Notes: generated by a model from the letters alone, not told the origin. Counted from the stretch's first letter, positions 1 to 9,337 are shown. The stretch is DNA of 19,912 nucleotides from Clostridia bacterium (GCA_017408535.1 JAFQUL010000070.1:1-19912), one strand, 5' to 3'. Translations and numbers: made by a program.

Positions 1-2992
1 CCTCCTCCGGGTCAAGCAGATCGGGATAAAGGCGTGAGACAGAGACCTTCGCGGGTATGTTTTTCAGATATTCATACCTGTAGTTAAATGTCAGTCTGTT
101 TCTGAGTATATCGGCTATCTCAGCGGTTTCTTTGGAATCGGCAAAAGCAGATTCTCTCATGCTTTCTGTCCCGTCGGTATTATTCTCCGCACTTTCCGGA
201 GTGTATACAGAGATATTGACGCAGTCATCGGCGGCACTGCTTCCCTTTTCATTCCGGTAGGCTATAACTGCCGGTAGTACGGTGTCAATATAGCTGTTTT
301 TGCGGAGGATGCTGTATTTATCAAGGAATTTCGCATCGAGCTCAGCACTGTCGATCCGTTTTTCCGGATCGGGCAGAGTAGCGGTCACATACAGCCGTTC
401 TCTGGCTCTGGTGAAAGCAACGTAGAGAATACGCAGCTCCTCCTCACGTGCATTACGCTTCATGCGGTTTACTACCGCTCTGTGGGTGGGTGTGTCAGCG
501 ATGGCAAAGTGATCCTTCACCCTCAGCTTCATTGCCATCCCCAGGTCAATATCAAAGACCATTGACTCACGGGTATCAAGATCGGAATACTTCTTTCCGC
601 ACCCTACAACGAAGCATACGGGAAACTCAAGACCCTTTGACGAATGTATCGACATTATCTTAACGGCATTGTCCTTACCGTCCCCGAATTCGGGAGAAGA
701 GACCTTGGCATCGGTGGCGATAAGACCGTTTACGTAATTTATAAAGCTGTAGAGTCCTCTGTACCCGCCTGCCTCATAGCTTCTTGCATATTCGTGCAGG
801 GCAAGCAGATTGGCACGCCGCTCGGCATAAAGTTCTCCGTTATCTCCCTTTTCAAGGAGAGCCATTATACCGCACTCACGGTAGAGCCTCCATATAAGGC
901 GGTCAGCGGTAGCACCCTCTGCCATTCTGCGGTATTTTGACAGCTCAGAAAGAAGAAAGCGTACCTTTTCTTTTGTTTCAGACTCTTCGTCGGTCTCTGA
1001 AAACTCCAGAAGGGAATCGTAAAGCGAAAGTCCTTTTTCCGTGGCGGCTCTGCGTATTCTCACCGTTTCGTCAAGAGTAAATGCAAATACCGGAGACATC
1101 ATAGTACCGAGAAGGTGTATATCATGTCTGGGGTTGTCAACCGCAGTAAGCAGACAGAGCATCAGCAGTATTTCCGGATTTTCAAAGAGCTGCTTGCGCT
1201 CCTTGTTCTGCACGGGGATCCCCCGGGCAGAGAGAGCCTCTTCATACTGCATAGCATAATCCTTGATACCTCGGGTGATTATTGCTATATCACGGGGAAG
1301 GATAGGTGTACCGTCGGATTTCACACCGTCCGAGAGGAGCTCTTTTATCCTTTTGGCAACAAAGACAGCCTCTGAGAGATATCCGTCTTCATCATCTCCC
1401 TCATCTTCCTTGCCGCTGTCAATAATGACAATCTCTACCTTTTCTTTTTTAGTGTCCCCTCCGTTTTTACCGCAGATAAGACGGTCATCCTCACGGTAAT
1501 CCATAGAGTCTCCCGCCCTCTTCCACAGGGTGTCGAATACCGCATTTGAAAAGTCGATGACTGTACTGTCAGAGCGGAAATTCTCGCTCATGAAAATGAC
1601 TCTGCCCTCACCGCTGTCATCGGAAAACCGTCGTCTGTAATCTGCGAAAATATCGGGCATAGCCCCTCTGAAGCCGTAAATACTCTGCTTGATATCCCCT
1701 ACCATAAATCGGTTATCCTTTTTTGATACCGCAGAGAATATCTTGTCCTGCAGTGCATTCACGTCTTGATACTCGTCAATGTATATTTCGTCAAAGCTCT
1801 CTGACAACGCCTTGGCAAGATCGCTTTTTTCTCCGTTTTCAAGATACAGAAGACTGCAGGCCATATGCTCCATATCGGCATAATCAATGGCCGACAGGCG
1901 TCTTTTTGCCTCGCTGTATCTTCTGTAATATTCACCTATAAAACCGTTTGACGCGTAGCAAAATTCCGCACTTCTTGATGAGTCCTTTTGAAAGCTTTCG
2001 GCACTTCCCGCAAAGAATGGAGCGATCCTGTCCTTCATATGCTTTTTGAAGCTGTCTCTCAGCTCTCTGTACTCATCGCACTCTCTTGTGCGGTGCTCTG
2101 CCCTAACTGGCGGTATCTTTTCGTATACCGCACTGTTCACTGCGTTTCTTGCGCTGTCAAATCCAATATCTGCGGCCTTGATCAATTCGTCTATAATAGC
2201 AAGGTCACCTACAACTGCAGGCAGATACTTCTTTTCGTAATCGTCACCGCTCTCAAATATATCTTTATAGCGGAGAAAAACCTTTTTATAGTGATGGGAG
2301 AACTCGGTAAGCTCTTTTTTTATTTCCTCGCCGTAGGGATTGTCTGCCGAAAAGGGCTCAGCACCTGCGGCCCTTGAATACACGTCTCCCGAGTGCAGAA
2401 AATAACTGTCCCTGTTATAAAGACCTGAGAGCTTGTCTCCTATCTTCAAAAACAGGTCGGTAAACGTATCGTCATCACGGTCATCACCGGCGGAAAAGCA
2501 GTCTCTGAATTCGGTAAAGGAAACGGAAGACGTGGGATTTATCCGTGTCCATTCATTATCGTAGCAGTCTGAGATAAGCTGATCCATAGTGCTTCGCTTG
2601 AGGATCTTTTCCTCTGCATCGTCAAGGGTACGGAATTTTGCGGGAAGTCCCACCTTGTCGAAATTGGGACGTATCACGTCAAGGCAGAAGCTGTGTATAG
2701 TACATATCTTCGCGCTTTCAAGAAGATACAGCTGGCGGCGCAGTGCGGGGTCTTCCGCAGATGCCGCCTCGAGAGCTTTTTCTATTCTTTCCTTCAGCTC
2801 TGCTACTGCCGCACGGGTGAATGTAACTATAAGCATACGGGAAATGTCTCCCTTACCTGAAAGCAGAGACGTGATTATTCTGCGGGTAAGGGTTGCGGTC
2901 TTTCCCGACCCGGCCGCCGCAGATACCAAAAGAGAGGTACCTCGGGTCTCTATTGCTTCAATTTGGGCGTCTGTCCATTTTACGCTTGCCAT
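1..2992 (-). CDS. addA: AddA, helicase-nuclease subunit A (N-terminal 997 residues; C-terminus outside window)
   Basis: AddA is the UvrD-like 3'-5' helicase and nuclease subunit of AddAB, which resects double-strand breaks to load RecA in Firmicutes. The reading frame is open from the ATG at 2992 to the left edge, so it has no stop here. Superfamily 1 helicase motifs are clear: Walker A SAAAGSGKT near residues 24-32, motif II with DEYQD near 403, VGDIKQSIYGFRGA near 434, and LRILYVAFTRARERLY (motif VI) near 858. Family members run to about 1,200 residues, so the C-terminal RecB-type nuclease domain must lie beyond base 1. The start is set by an AGGAGGT site (3001-3007) eight bases upstream. 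It begins 17 bases after the addB stop and is co-transcribed with addB and queG. Identification is secure; completeness of the nuclease domain cannot be seen. Confidence 0.96.
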   Translation of the reverse strand, partial: MASVKWTDAQIEAIETRGTSLLVSAAAGSGKTATLTRRIITSLLSGKGDISRMLIVTFTRAAVAELKERIEKALEAASAEDPALRRQLYLLESAKICTIHSFCLDVIRPNFDKVGLPAKFRTLDDAEEKILKRSTMDQLISDCYDNEWTRINPTSSVSFTEFRDCFSAGDDRDDDTFTDLFLKIGDKLSGLYNRDSYFLHSGDVYSRAAGAEPFSADNPYGEEIKKELTEFSHHYKKVFLRYKDIFESGDDYEKKYLPAVVGDLAIIDELIKAADIGFDSARNAVNSAVYEKIPPVRAEHRTRECDEYRELRDSFKKHMKDRIAPFFAGSAESFQKDSSRSAEFCYASNGFIGEYYRRYSEAKRRLSAIDYADMEHMACSLLYLENGEKSDLAKALSESFDEIYIDEYQDVNALQDKIFSAVSKKDNRFMVGDIKQSIYGFRGAMPDIFADYRRRFSDDSGEGRVIFMSENFRSDSTVIDFSNAVFDTLWKRAGDSMDYREDDRLICGKNGGDTKKEKVEIVIIDSGKEDEGDDEDGYLSEAVFVAKRIKELLSDGVKSDGTPILPRDIAIITRGIKDYAMQYEEALSARGIPVQNKERKQLFENPEILLMLCLLTAVDNPRHDIHLLGTMMSPVFAFTLDETVRIRRAATEKGLSLYDSLLEFSETDEESETKEKVRFLLSELSKYRRMAEGATADRLIWRLYRECGIMALLEKGDNGELYAERRANLLALHEYARSYEAGGYRGLYSFINYVNGLIATDAKVSSPEFGDGKDNAVKIMSIHSSKGLEFPVCFVVGCGKKYSDLDTRESMVFDIDLGMAMKLRVKDHFAIADTPTHRAVVNRMKRNAREEELRILYVAFTRARERLYVTATLPDPEKRIDSAELDAKFLDKYSILRKNSYIDTVLPAVIAYRNEKGSSAADDCVNISVYTPESAENNTDGTESMRESAFADSKETAEIADILRNRLTFNYRYEYLKNIPAKVSVSRLYPDLLDPEE

Positions 2993-3009
2993 ACTGTGGT
3001 ACCTCCTTT

Positions 3010-6000
3010 CTAAACGTTTCTGTTTCTGCGGCAGATGGGATACATATCGCAGTATGCACATCTGGGTCTGTTCTTTCCGTTTGTGAATACTGTCTTTGGC
3101 CTTGCATCAGCGGCGCCGCTTCTGATCTCTTCGCCGATCTTTGTTACTGTATCAGTTATATTTGAGAACAGCTGTCCGAATTTTTCAAGTGATGCGATGT
3201 TCGTCTCTGATGCAAACGATACTCCGTCCTTTTTAAGCTTAACGGGTATAAATCTTCCGTCAAGCTCCTTGTCCATGGCTCTCAGTATCTCCGGATCGTC
3301 AAGGAACAGTCCTGAGCGCTTGATGGCGGACTGCTCTTTTTCTTCGAGAGTCCCTACATCCTCTCCTGACGTGAGAGTCACCTTCGGCGGTCTTGCTTCA
3401 AAATACAGTATCCCCGCAGGAACTACAGTATCAGCACCCAGCTCTGCCAGAAAATCCCTTGAAGGGGATTTCCACAGAGAGAAAAGGTAGATCAGTAGCT
3501 GAAGGTTGATGCCGTCTGCCACGTCCTTAAGAGAAAAATCCTTTTTACCGGTCTTGTAATCGACTATTCTGATGTAAGCTTTTCCGTCTTTCGTATAGCT
3601 GTCTATTCTGTCAGCAATACCTGAGAGAGATATACTTGCACCGTCCGGAAGCGGAAAGGAAAGGGCAGAGGAGCCCTCAGACATACCGAAGCGATACTCA
3701 AAGAATCTGGGACGGAAATCAGACTGAGAAAACTCCTCTCTCAGCTCTTTTACAAGAAGCGCCGCCGTGGTCTTAAGTCGGGTAAAAAGTCCGGTTATAC
3801 GTGCCGAGGACAGCTTTTCTCTCGGGCATATTCTTGTTATGTATTCTTCCACTACACGGTCGACGGATTGATCTGAATTAAGGGCACGCTCAAGTATGCC
3901 GTGCATCAGAGTACCAACGTCCGCACGGTCAAATGCCTTTCTTGATGGGTCAAGACCAAGAATATAATTGCAGTAATAAGAGAATTTACATGATATGAAG
4001 GTCTCAAGCCGCGACTGAGTAAGTGACATTCTGTCGGGGAACAGCTCCTTTGCGGTGCTTTCGCTGAGAGAGCATTCCTCAAGCACGAGCGGATAATCTC
4101 TTTCGAGAGTTTTTACTATTCTGTCATCACGGAGAACTTCTTTTATTGCGGCAGAGAGGGGGGAGAAATCGGGCAATGATGGTAGAGCGTCCCGCATTTC
4201 CTCTCTGCTGTAGAGCAGGTCGAGACTGGACTGAGGCAGTCTTTCTGCCGTGAGGGCAGGGAACAGCTTTACCGCGTTCTCGATTCCGATCGAGGGTGAG
4301 GAGTCGCCTGAGGGGGAGAGGGTATAGGAAAAAATAAGTCTGTCAGTGGGTAGAGCGGCGGCTCTCTGGAAATAGAAAAGCTCGTCAGACACGTATTCCT
4401 CGCGGCTTCCGCGCATAATTATGCCGCAGCCCTCAAGACTTAACTTTTCGTCATCTGAGAAAATACTGTTGCCTACTACCGCCGCAGGGAACACTCCTCT
4501 TTCACAGCCGATAAGATATGCGACCTTTATTCCTCTTGCACGCAGAGCTGAGGCAGATCCTACCGTTACCGCATCTGCACTCTGTGGGATAGCGCCGACA
4601 GAGGTCTCGCCAAGCATAAGAGAGAGCAGAGCAGTTATCTCTGAAATATCGACCTGCCTCTCAGAGCAAACGGCAGAAAGTCTGTCAAGGGCGTCAAGAA
4701 GGATATTCCACAGCTGGGCATTTTCCGCCGCCTCGGTAAGGCGGCCTTCTGCCCTGTCCGCTTCTATTCTTCTCTCAAGCGCTCCTCTCATATCCACCTC
4801 TGTGAGGAACTCAAATATACCGCGGCAGGCTTCTCTGACTGTGGGGCGGTTTGACAGAGCTTCACTGAGAGAAAGAAGGGGAAGCCGCACCTTGTCCTTT
4901 GAGTCATTGAGACGTGAGAGAAGCAGAGCATCATGCTCTGACATTTCTTCTCTCAGCCCGGCGGGGTTCATAGACCAGCCTATATCACCGTAAAAGCCGG
5001 AGCCGCTTATATTCCATTTTTCACTGTATATTGACAGCTCGTCACATTCATCGGGATCAAGCCCCGCAAGAGATGTCTTGATATATGTCAGCACGTCCTC
5101 CCGTCTCCAGCCGAAGCGCAGTACCGACAGGGCACAGAACAGCATTTTGATGGGAGCCTTTGACATAATATCAGAGCGTTTTGACATAAAGAAGGGAATA
5201 GAGAATTTATCGAACATTGCGTCGATAATACCCTCGTAGCTTTTTATATCTCTTGCTATTACCGCTATCTCGTTATATCTGAGTCCTTCTTCAGAAACAA
5301 GACGGCAAATGTCCGCAGCGATCCTCTCTGATTCAAAATATTTGTCAGATGACTCAAGGAGTCTGATACTGCGGGGCTCTTTCTCGCATACTGCACCGCT
5401 ATTCGTCCACAGGTTTTCGTTTAAGAATCTGAGCTCTTCACTTGAAGCACGGCGGCTACCCGGGAGAAAACGCTCGGTATATGCTGAGGAGGCCCTTCTC
5501 CCGAGAGCTCTGACAAGAGAAGCGGTCTTGTAGCTTTTTTTATATTGGGGAGAGGAAGGGATATTTTCTTCAAGTCCGCCCTCATCGCAGGTGAGAGCGA
5601 TAACACAGCTATCAGCCTGCCTTATAATAGAGCTGACAACTGACAGCTGGGGAGAGGTGAAATCGGTAAATGAATCTATGTATACACGTGTACCTTCAAA
5701 GAAGCTGTTTTCGCTGAGCACAGCTGCCAGCTTGGTAACATCGTCCCCGGGAACAGTACCGACCGACTGTGCAAGCCCGCTGTAGACAGCGTTCACCAGC
5801 GCAAGATCTCTCAGCTTTGCCGCCAGCTGAGGCTCGGCTTCCTCTGCGGCTTCTGTCAGCATTTCAGGGGTGATTCCGTTAAGTCTGAGCTCGTCTGAGG
5901 CTGACAGCATAAGAGAGATAAATGAGCTGTCAGAAGGAGATGAGCGCATAGAGGACAGCTCTCCTATCTCAGAAAGGGTACGCCACATAAGACAGGCACG

Positions 6001-6261
6001 CATTCCTGAGGTAAGGTATTTATGAGATATACCGCCGTACGTGCGAAGTACACGGTTAGCAAGGCGTGTAAAGTTCACAACCTCAAAATGAAGTTGTGCA
6101 GAGGGAGGAAGAAATGCGGTAAATTCCGCTTCAACGTCAAGTGCCGCCTGCTCCGGAACTATAAGGAAAACGGTCTTCTTTTCGTCAATATCTTTTTTTA
6201 TCATCTCTTTCAGACACGCAGTCTTTCCACTGCCGGGAAGACCTAATATTAGCTCAAGCAT
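3010..6261 (-). CDS. addB: AddB, helicase-nuclease subunit B with Fe-S nuclease domain
   Basis: This is the second subunit of the AddAB break-resection enzyme. The N-terminus has LGLPGSGKTACL (Walker A, about residues 7-18) followed by the family's IVPEQ stretch. The C-terminal third holds the RecB-like nuclease: GTLMHGILE, then IADRIDSY and IVDYKTGK (metal-binding D and catalytic K near 899). The four cysteines of the iron-sulphur staple are present: one in FISCKFSYYC near 758 and three in CAYCDMYPIC near 1066. The length of about 1,083 residues fits the family (about 1,150). Two ATGs compete: the one at 6267 directly abuts AGGAGG (6268-6273), whereas the one at 6261 has a normal six-base spacing, so 6261 is chosen. 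Eight bases overlap the queG end, and addA follows after 17 bases. Confidence 0.96.
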   Translation of the reverse strand: MLELILGLPGSGKTACLKEMIKKDIDEKKTVFLIVPEQAALDVEAEFTAFLPPSAQLHFEVVNFTRLANRVLRTYGGISHKYLTSGMRACLMWRTLSEIGELSSMRSSPSDSSFISLMLSASDELRLNGITPEMLTEAAEEAEPQLAAKLRDLALVNAVYSGLAQSVGTVPGDDVTKLAAVLSENSFFEGTRVYIDSFTDFTSPQLSVVSSIIRQADSCVIALTCDEGGLEENIPSSPQYKKSYKTASLVRALGRRASSAYTERFLPGSRRASSEELRFLNENLWTNSGAVCEKEPRSIRLLESSDKYFESERIAADICRLVSEEGLRYNEIAVIARDIKSYEGIIDAMFDKFSIPFFMSKRSDIMSKAPIKMLFCALSVLRFGWRREDVLTYIKTSLAGLDPDECDELSIYSEKWNISGSGFYGDIGWSMNPAGLREEMSEHDALLLSRLNDSKDKVRLPLLSLSEALSNRPTVREACRGIFEFLTEVDMRGALERRIEADRAEGRLTEAAENAQLWNILLDALDRLSAVCSERQVDISEITALLSLMLGETSVGAIPQSADAVTVGSASALRARGIKVAYLIGCERGVFPAAVVGNSIFSDDEKLSLEGCGIIMRGSREEYVSDELFYFQRAAALPTDRLIFSYTLSPSGDSSPSIGIENAVKLFPALTAERLPQSSLDLLYSREEMRDALPSLPDFSPLSAAIKEVLRDDRIVKTLERDYPLVLEECSLSESTAKELFPDRMSLTQSRLETFISCKFSYYCNYILGLDPSRKAFDRADVGTLMHGILERALNSDQSVDRVVEEYITRICPREKLSSARITGLFTRLKTTAALLVKELREEFSQSDFRPRFFEYRFGMSEGSSALSFPLPDGASISLSGIADRIDSYTKDGKAYIRIVDYKTGKKDFSLKDVADGINLQLLIYLFSLWKSPSRDFLAELGADTVVPAGILYFEARPPKVTLTSGEDVGTLEEKEQSAIKRSGLFLDDPEILRAMDKELDGRFIPVKLKKDGVSFASETNIASLEKFGQLFSNITDTVTKIGEEIRSGAADARPKTVFTNGKNRPRCAYCDMYPICRRNRNV

Positions 6262-7084
6262 TTTCATCCTCCTTTCCCACCATCAAACGGGCGTTTCTCA
6301 TTACCGTTTCTCTTTTTCTCCAGGAATAAGCCCTTTCGGCAAATTCTTCGTCAGACATACCATCAAGTATGTCCGGTGTCAGACACGGGGTCCTTGACTC
6401 TCTGAAAAAGGCTATCCTTGTGTCTGGAATATTCTTGTTATAGGGGCAGACCGACTGACAGATGTCACAGCCCCACACAGAGCCGTTTTTCTTGATCAGC
6501 TCTTCCTCTGCCGCTGTCAGAGTGCCTTTTTTCTGAGTTATGGCTGACAGACAGCCGACGGCCTTGTCAGACATATTTCCGGGACAGGCACGGCGGCACG
6601 CACCGCAATGGATACATTCCTTTTTGTCAGTTATCGGAGAAAACTCTCCGAACATATCTGACGGCATATCGGTATAGATACCTCCGATAAAGAGATAGCT
6701 GCCGGCTATCGGTGAAATAAAGAGACCGTTGTACCCTCTCATTCCGAGGCCGGCTCTCACTGCCGCATCTACCTCGTCAATAGGTGCATTGTCGGCGGCG
6801 TGTCTGAATATGTATCCGGGAAAATCTGTACTTAGCGCTTCGCTGAGCTTTTCACCGAGGTATCTGAAATAGATGTGATAATCACGCGGAACGGCATAAA
6901 GAGAGATATTTCTCTCCTCTCCGCGAAAATAATAGGGCAGAAGAAGTATAAGGACACTGCCGTTTTCATCTATTCCCATTGAGGAGAGCTTGCGGCTGTA
7001 TATGATATTTGTGTGAGCTATCGGAACAGGTGCATAGAAATCAATACCCTCATCCCGAAGCAATTCCCTGTAGCGGTATGCCAT
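6254..7084 (-). CDS. queG: Epoxyqueuosine reductase-like double 4Fe-4S protein
   Basis: QueG reduces epoxyqueuosine to queuosine at the wobble base of tRNA, using cobalamin and two 4Fe-4S clusters. Visible here: DNAPIDEVDAAVRAGLGMRGYNG (about 98-120), which matches the family's conserved region ending in the RAGLGWIGKN stretch and carries a candidate general-acid aspartate (D98); ISPIAGSYLFIGGIYTD (about 123-139); and eight clustered cysteines (157, 160, 163, 167, 178, 206, 209, 213) in CIHCGACRRACP and WGCDICQSVCP. At 276 residues it is about 100 shorter than the E. coli and B. subtilis enzymes and lacks the C-terminal HEAT-repeat part that helps bind tRNA. It is therefore a short clade of the family, and the substrate is inferred. 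The start follows AGGAGG at about 7092-7097. It is the first gene of the operon with addB and addA. Confidence 0.8.
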   Translation of the reverse strand: MAYRYRELLRDEGIDFYAPVPIAHTNIIYSRKLSSMGIDENGSVLILLLPYYFRGEERNISLYAVPRDYHIYFRYLGEKLSEALSTDFPGYIFRHAADNAPIDEVDAAVRAGLGMRGYNGLFISPIAGSYLFIGGIYTDMPSDMFGEFSPITDKKECIHCGACRRACPGNMSDKAVGCLSAITQKKGTLTAAEEELIKKNGSVWGCDICQSVCPYNKNIPDTRIAFFRESRTPCLTPDILDGMSDEEFAERAYSWRKRETVMRNARLMVGKEDENA

Positions 7085-7115
7085 ATTCTCTCCTCCTTTT
7101 TTCTGCTATAAAATA

Positions 7116-7144
7116 AGTATATCAAAAAATAACACAAAAAACAA
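7116..7144 (-). promoter_or_regulatory. SigA-type promoter for the queG-addB-addA operon
   Basis: On the minus strand, TTGTTT (7139-7144) and TATACT (7116-7121) are separated by 17 bases. The -10 is preceded by TGA, an extended -10. It sits about 32 bases upstream of the queG ATG. This is a sequence match only; no start site has been mapped. Confidence 0.6.
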
Positions 7145-7195
7145 CAGTAACGGGAGAGTAAAAAACAAGCGAGAGAAAAAATAAAACGATCCCCC

Positions 7196-7224
7196 TTTTC
7201 AAGAGGTAAATTTTGTGATATAAT
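7196..7224 (+). promoter_or_regulatory. SigA-type promoter for the topoisomerase B-subunit gene
   Basis: TTTTCA (7196-7201) and a perfect TATAAT (7219-7224) lie 17 bases apart. TGA precedes the -10, making it an extended -10. It diverges from the queG promoter, with about 50 bases between the two -35 boxes. The 5' leader to the ATG at 7290 would be about 60 bases, GC-rich at 7240-7264. Confidence 0.65.
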
Positions 7225-7289
7225 GTATATAGGGTAATTGTGTGCCGCCGCAGGCTGCCGCCCAAATACGATTCGGAGGGATTGTCCCA

Positions 7290-9287
7290 ATGGCTGAGAA
7301 GACCCGTAAAAAGGTTGAATATAACGATCAGAGTATATCTATGCTTAAAGGTGCTGACAGAGTCAGACTCCGTCCCGCAGTAATATTCGGTTCGGACGGA
7401 CTTGAGGGCTGTGAGCATTCCTTCTTCGAGATACTTTCGAACTCGGTTGACGAGGCGAGAGAGGGCTACGGAGACGTTATAGATATTACCGTGTTTTCCG
7501 ACAATTCCATACAGATAGAGGACCACGGCCGCGGTGTACCGATGGGGTATAACGAGGCTGAGGGCAGATATAACTGGGAGCTTATCTACTGCGAGCTTTA
7601 CGCAGGCGGTAAGTATAACAATAACGAGGATTCCGCATACGAGTATTCTCTCGGTCTTAACGGTCTCGGTGCCTGTGCTACCCAGTACAGCTCCGCATTT
7701 ATGCACGTTTATTCCTATGACGGACAGAACTGCTCGGAGATGCATTTTGAAAAGGGCGAGCCTGTGGGAGAGCTGACCGTTACTCCTCTCCGCAAGAAGC
7801 GGACCGGTACGGTGGTGCACTGGCTTCCCGACCTTGAGGTTTTTACCGATATCAATATACCGTACGAGTTTTTTACTGAGCTTCTCCGCCGTCAGTCGGT
7901 GGTAAATGCAGGTATAAAGTTTGCTCTTCACTATGAGGAGAAGAACGGTGACTTTACCGATACCGAGTACGAATATAAAAACGGTATAATCGACTATATC
8001 ACCGAGCAGGCAGGGGAAAAGACACTTACTCCGCCCGTTTATTGGGAAAAGGAGACCCGCGGCCGTGACCGTGACGATAAGGACGACTACAAGCTGAAGA
8101 TGCAGGTTGCTTTCTGTGCTTCAAACAGCGTCAAAATGCTTGAGTATTATCACAACTCCAGCCACCTTGAGCACGGCGGCTCTCCCGACAGAGCAGTTAA
8201 AACTGCCTTTGTGTTTGCCCTTGACAAATATATGAAGGCAACCGGAAAATACAATAAAAACGAAGCCAAGATCACCTTCGTTGACGTAGAGGACTGTCTG
8301 GTGCTCGTTATCAACAGCTATTCCACACAGACCTCCTATGCTAACCAGACAAAGAAGGCTATAACCAATACCTTTATTGCAGAGGCAATGACCGCCTTCC
8401 TCAAGGAACAGCTTGAGATATTCTTTGCCGAGAATCCTATGGCGGCGGAGGCCTTTGCAAATCAGGTACTCATAAACAGAAGAAGCCGTGAACGTGCAGA
8501 GAGCACCAGAATAGACATCAAGAAAAAGCTCGTAGGCACCATGGACATAACCAACCGCGTGGAGAAGTTTGTTGGGTGCAGAAGCCGTGATCCCGAGCAG
8601 TGTGAGCTTTATATAGTTGAGGGTGATTCCGCACTTACCTCTGTAAAATTGGCAAGAAACGCCGATTTCCAGGCGGTCATCCCGGTAAGAGGTAAAACTC
8701 TTAACTGTCTTAAGTGCGGTTATGACAGAATATTCAAGAGCGATATCATCGTGGATCTTCTCCGTGTTATCGGTTGCGGAGTTGAGATCAACGGCAAGAT
8801 CAAGGGTGACCTTTCTCCCTTTGATTACGAGTCTCTGCGCTGGTCAAAGATCATACTTTGTACCGATGCCGACGAGGATGGCTTCCAGATCCGTACTCTG
8901 CTCCTGACTATGTTCTACCGTCTGCTTCCCACTCTTATTGAAAAGGGAAGGATCTATATAGCCGAATCTCCTCTGTTTGAGATAACCGCCAAGGACGAAA
9001 CACTCTTTGCTTACAATGAGTTTGAAAAGGCGGAGATAACCAAGCGTCTTGAGGCCGAGGGCAAGAAGTACACCCTTCAGCGTTCCAAGGGTCTTGGCGA
9101 GAACGAGCCTGAGATGATGAAGCTGACTACCATGGACCCCGCTACCCGCCGTCTCATCAGGATCAACCCCTGTGATGCGGAGGCCACCGACAGAATATTT
9201 GATATTCTCCTTGGTGACAACCTTCCCGCGAGAAAGGAATTTATCGCGGAGCACGGCAGTGAATACGTTGCCGCGGCTGATATATAA
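7290..9287 (+). CDS. Divergent type IIA DNA topoisomerase subunit B (GyrB/ParE-like)
   Basis: This is an ATPase/TOPRIM subunit of a type IIA topoisomerase (665 residues, the compact ParE or Gram-positive GyrB size). The GHKL ATPase fold shows FFEILSNSVDEA (E47, N51, D54), DHGRGVPMG (78-86) and the lid region SLGLNGLG (120-127), where most GyrB/ParE proteins have a GGLHGVG-type motif. The QTK loop lysine is in NQTKKAITN (352-360). The TOPRIM domain has YIVEGDSA (E444) and CTDADEDGFQIRTLL (D526, D528), followed by LQRSKGLGENEPE (597-607). All catalytic residues I can align are present, but spacing and side motifs depart from housekeeping GyrB. The start is ATG 7290, nine bases after GGAGGG (7275-7280); an upstream GTG at 7242 lacks a site. 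No GyrA/ParC partner is adjacent. It may be a paralogue alongside standard gyrase. Confidence 0.88.
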   Translation: MAEKTRKKVEYNDQSISMLKGADRVRLRPAVIFGSDGLEGCEHSFFEILSNSVDEAREGYGDVIDITVFSDNSIQIEDHGRGVPMGYNEAEGRYNWELIYCELYAGGKYNNNEDSAYEYSLGLNGLGACATQYSSAFMHVYSYDGQNCSEMHFEKGEPVGELTVTPLRKKRTGTVVHWLPDLEVFTDINIPYEFFTELLRRQSVVNAGIKFALHYEEKNGDFTDTEYEYKNGIIDYITEQAGEKTLTPPVYWEKETRGRDRDDKDDYKLKMQVAFCASNSVKMLEYYHNSSHLEHGGSPDRAVKTAFVFALDKYMKATGKYNKNEAKITFVDVEDCLVLVINSYSTQTSYANQTKKAITNTFIAEAMTAFLKEQLEIFFAENPMAAEAFANQVLINRRSRERAESTRIDIKKKLVGTMDITNRVEKFVGCRSRDPEQCELYIVEGDSALTSVKLARNADFQAVIPVRGKTLNCLKCGYDRIFKSDIIVDLLRVIGCGVEINGKIKGDLSPFDYESLRWSKIILCTDADEDGFQIRTLLLTMFYRLLPTLIEKGRIYIAESPLFEITAKDETLFAYNEFEKAEITKRLEAEGKKYTLQRSKGLGENEPEMMKLTTMDPATRRLIRINPCDAEATDRIFDILLGDNLPARKEFIAEHGSEYVAAADI

Positions 9288-9296
9288 TACGGTCAT

Positions 9297-9337
9297 AAAA
9301 AAGCCATTCGGACAAAAGATCCGAATGGCTTTTTTTA
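9297..9337. terminator. Bidirectional intrinsic terminator between convergent genes
   Basis: An 11-bp perfect stem (9302-9312 with 9320-9330, loop of seven) is flanked by an A-tract on the left and a run of seven T on the right, so it can stop transcription in both directions. It serves the topoisomerase gene (stop at 9287) and the five-gene minus-strand operon. The TAA of the last minus-strand gene (9335-9337) lies inside the T-tract. Confidence 0.92.

Noticed and set aside
7242..7289. GTG start giving 16 extra residues to the topoisomerase subunit
   Set aside because: There is no ribosome site before GTG, and GGAGGG is correctly spaced for the ATG at 7290. The extra residues do not resemble the family N-terminus.
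7122..7931. 269-codon minus-strand open frame opposite the topoisomerase gene
   Set aside because: It is antisense to the conserved ATPase domain, begins without a ribosome site and its product resembles no protein. It is a shadow of the real gene's codon pattern.
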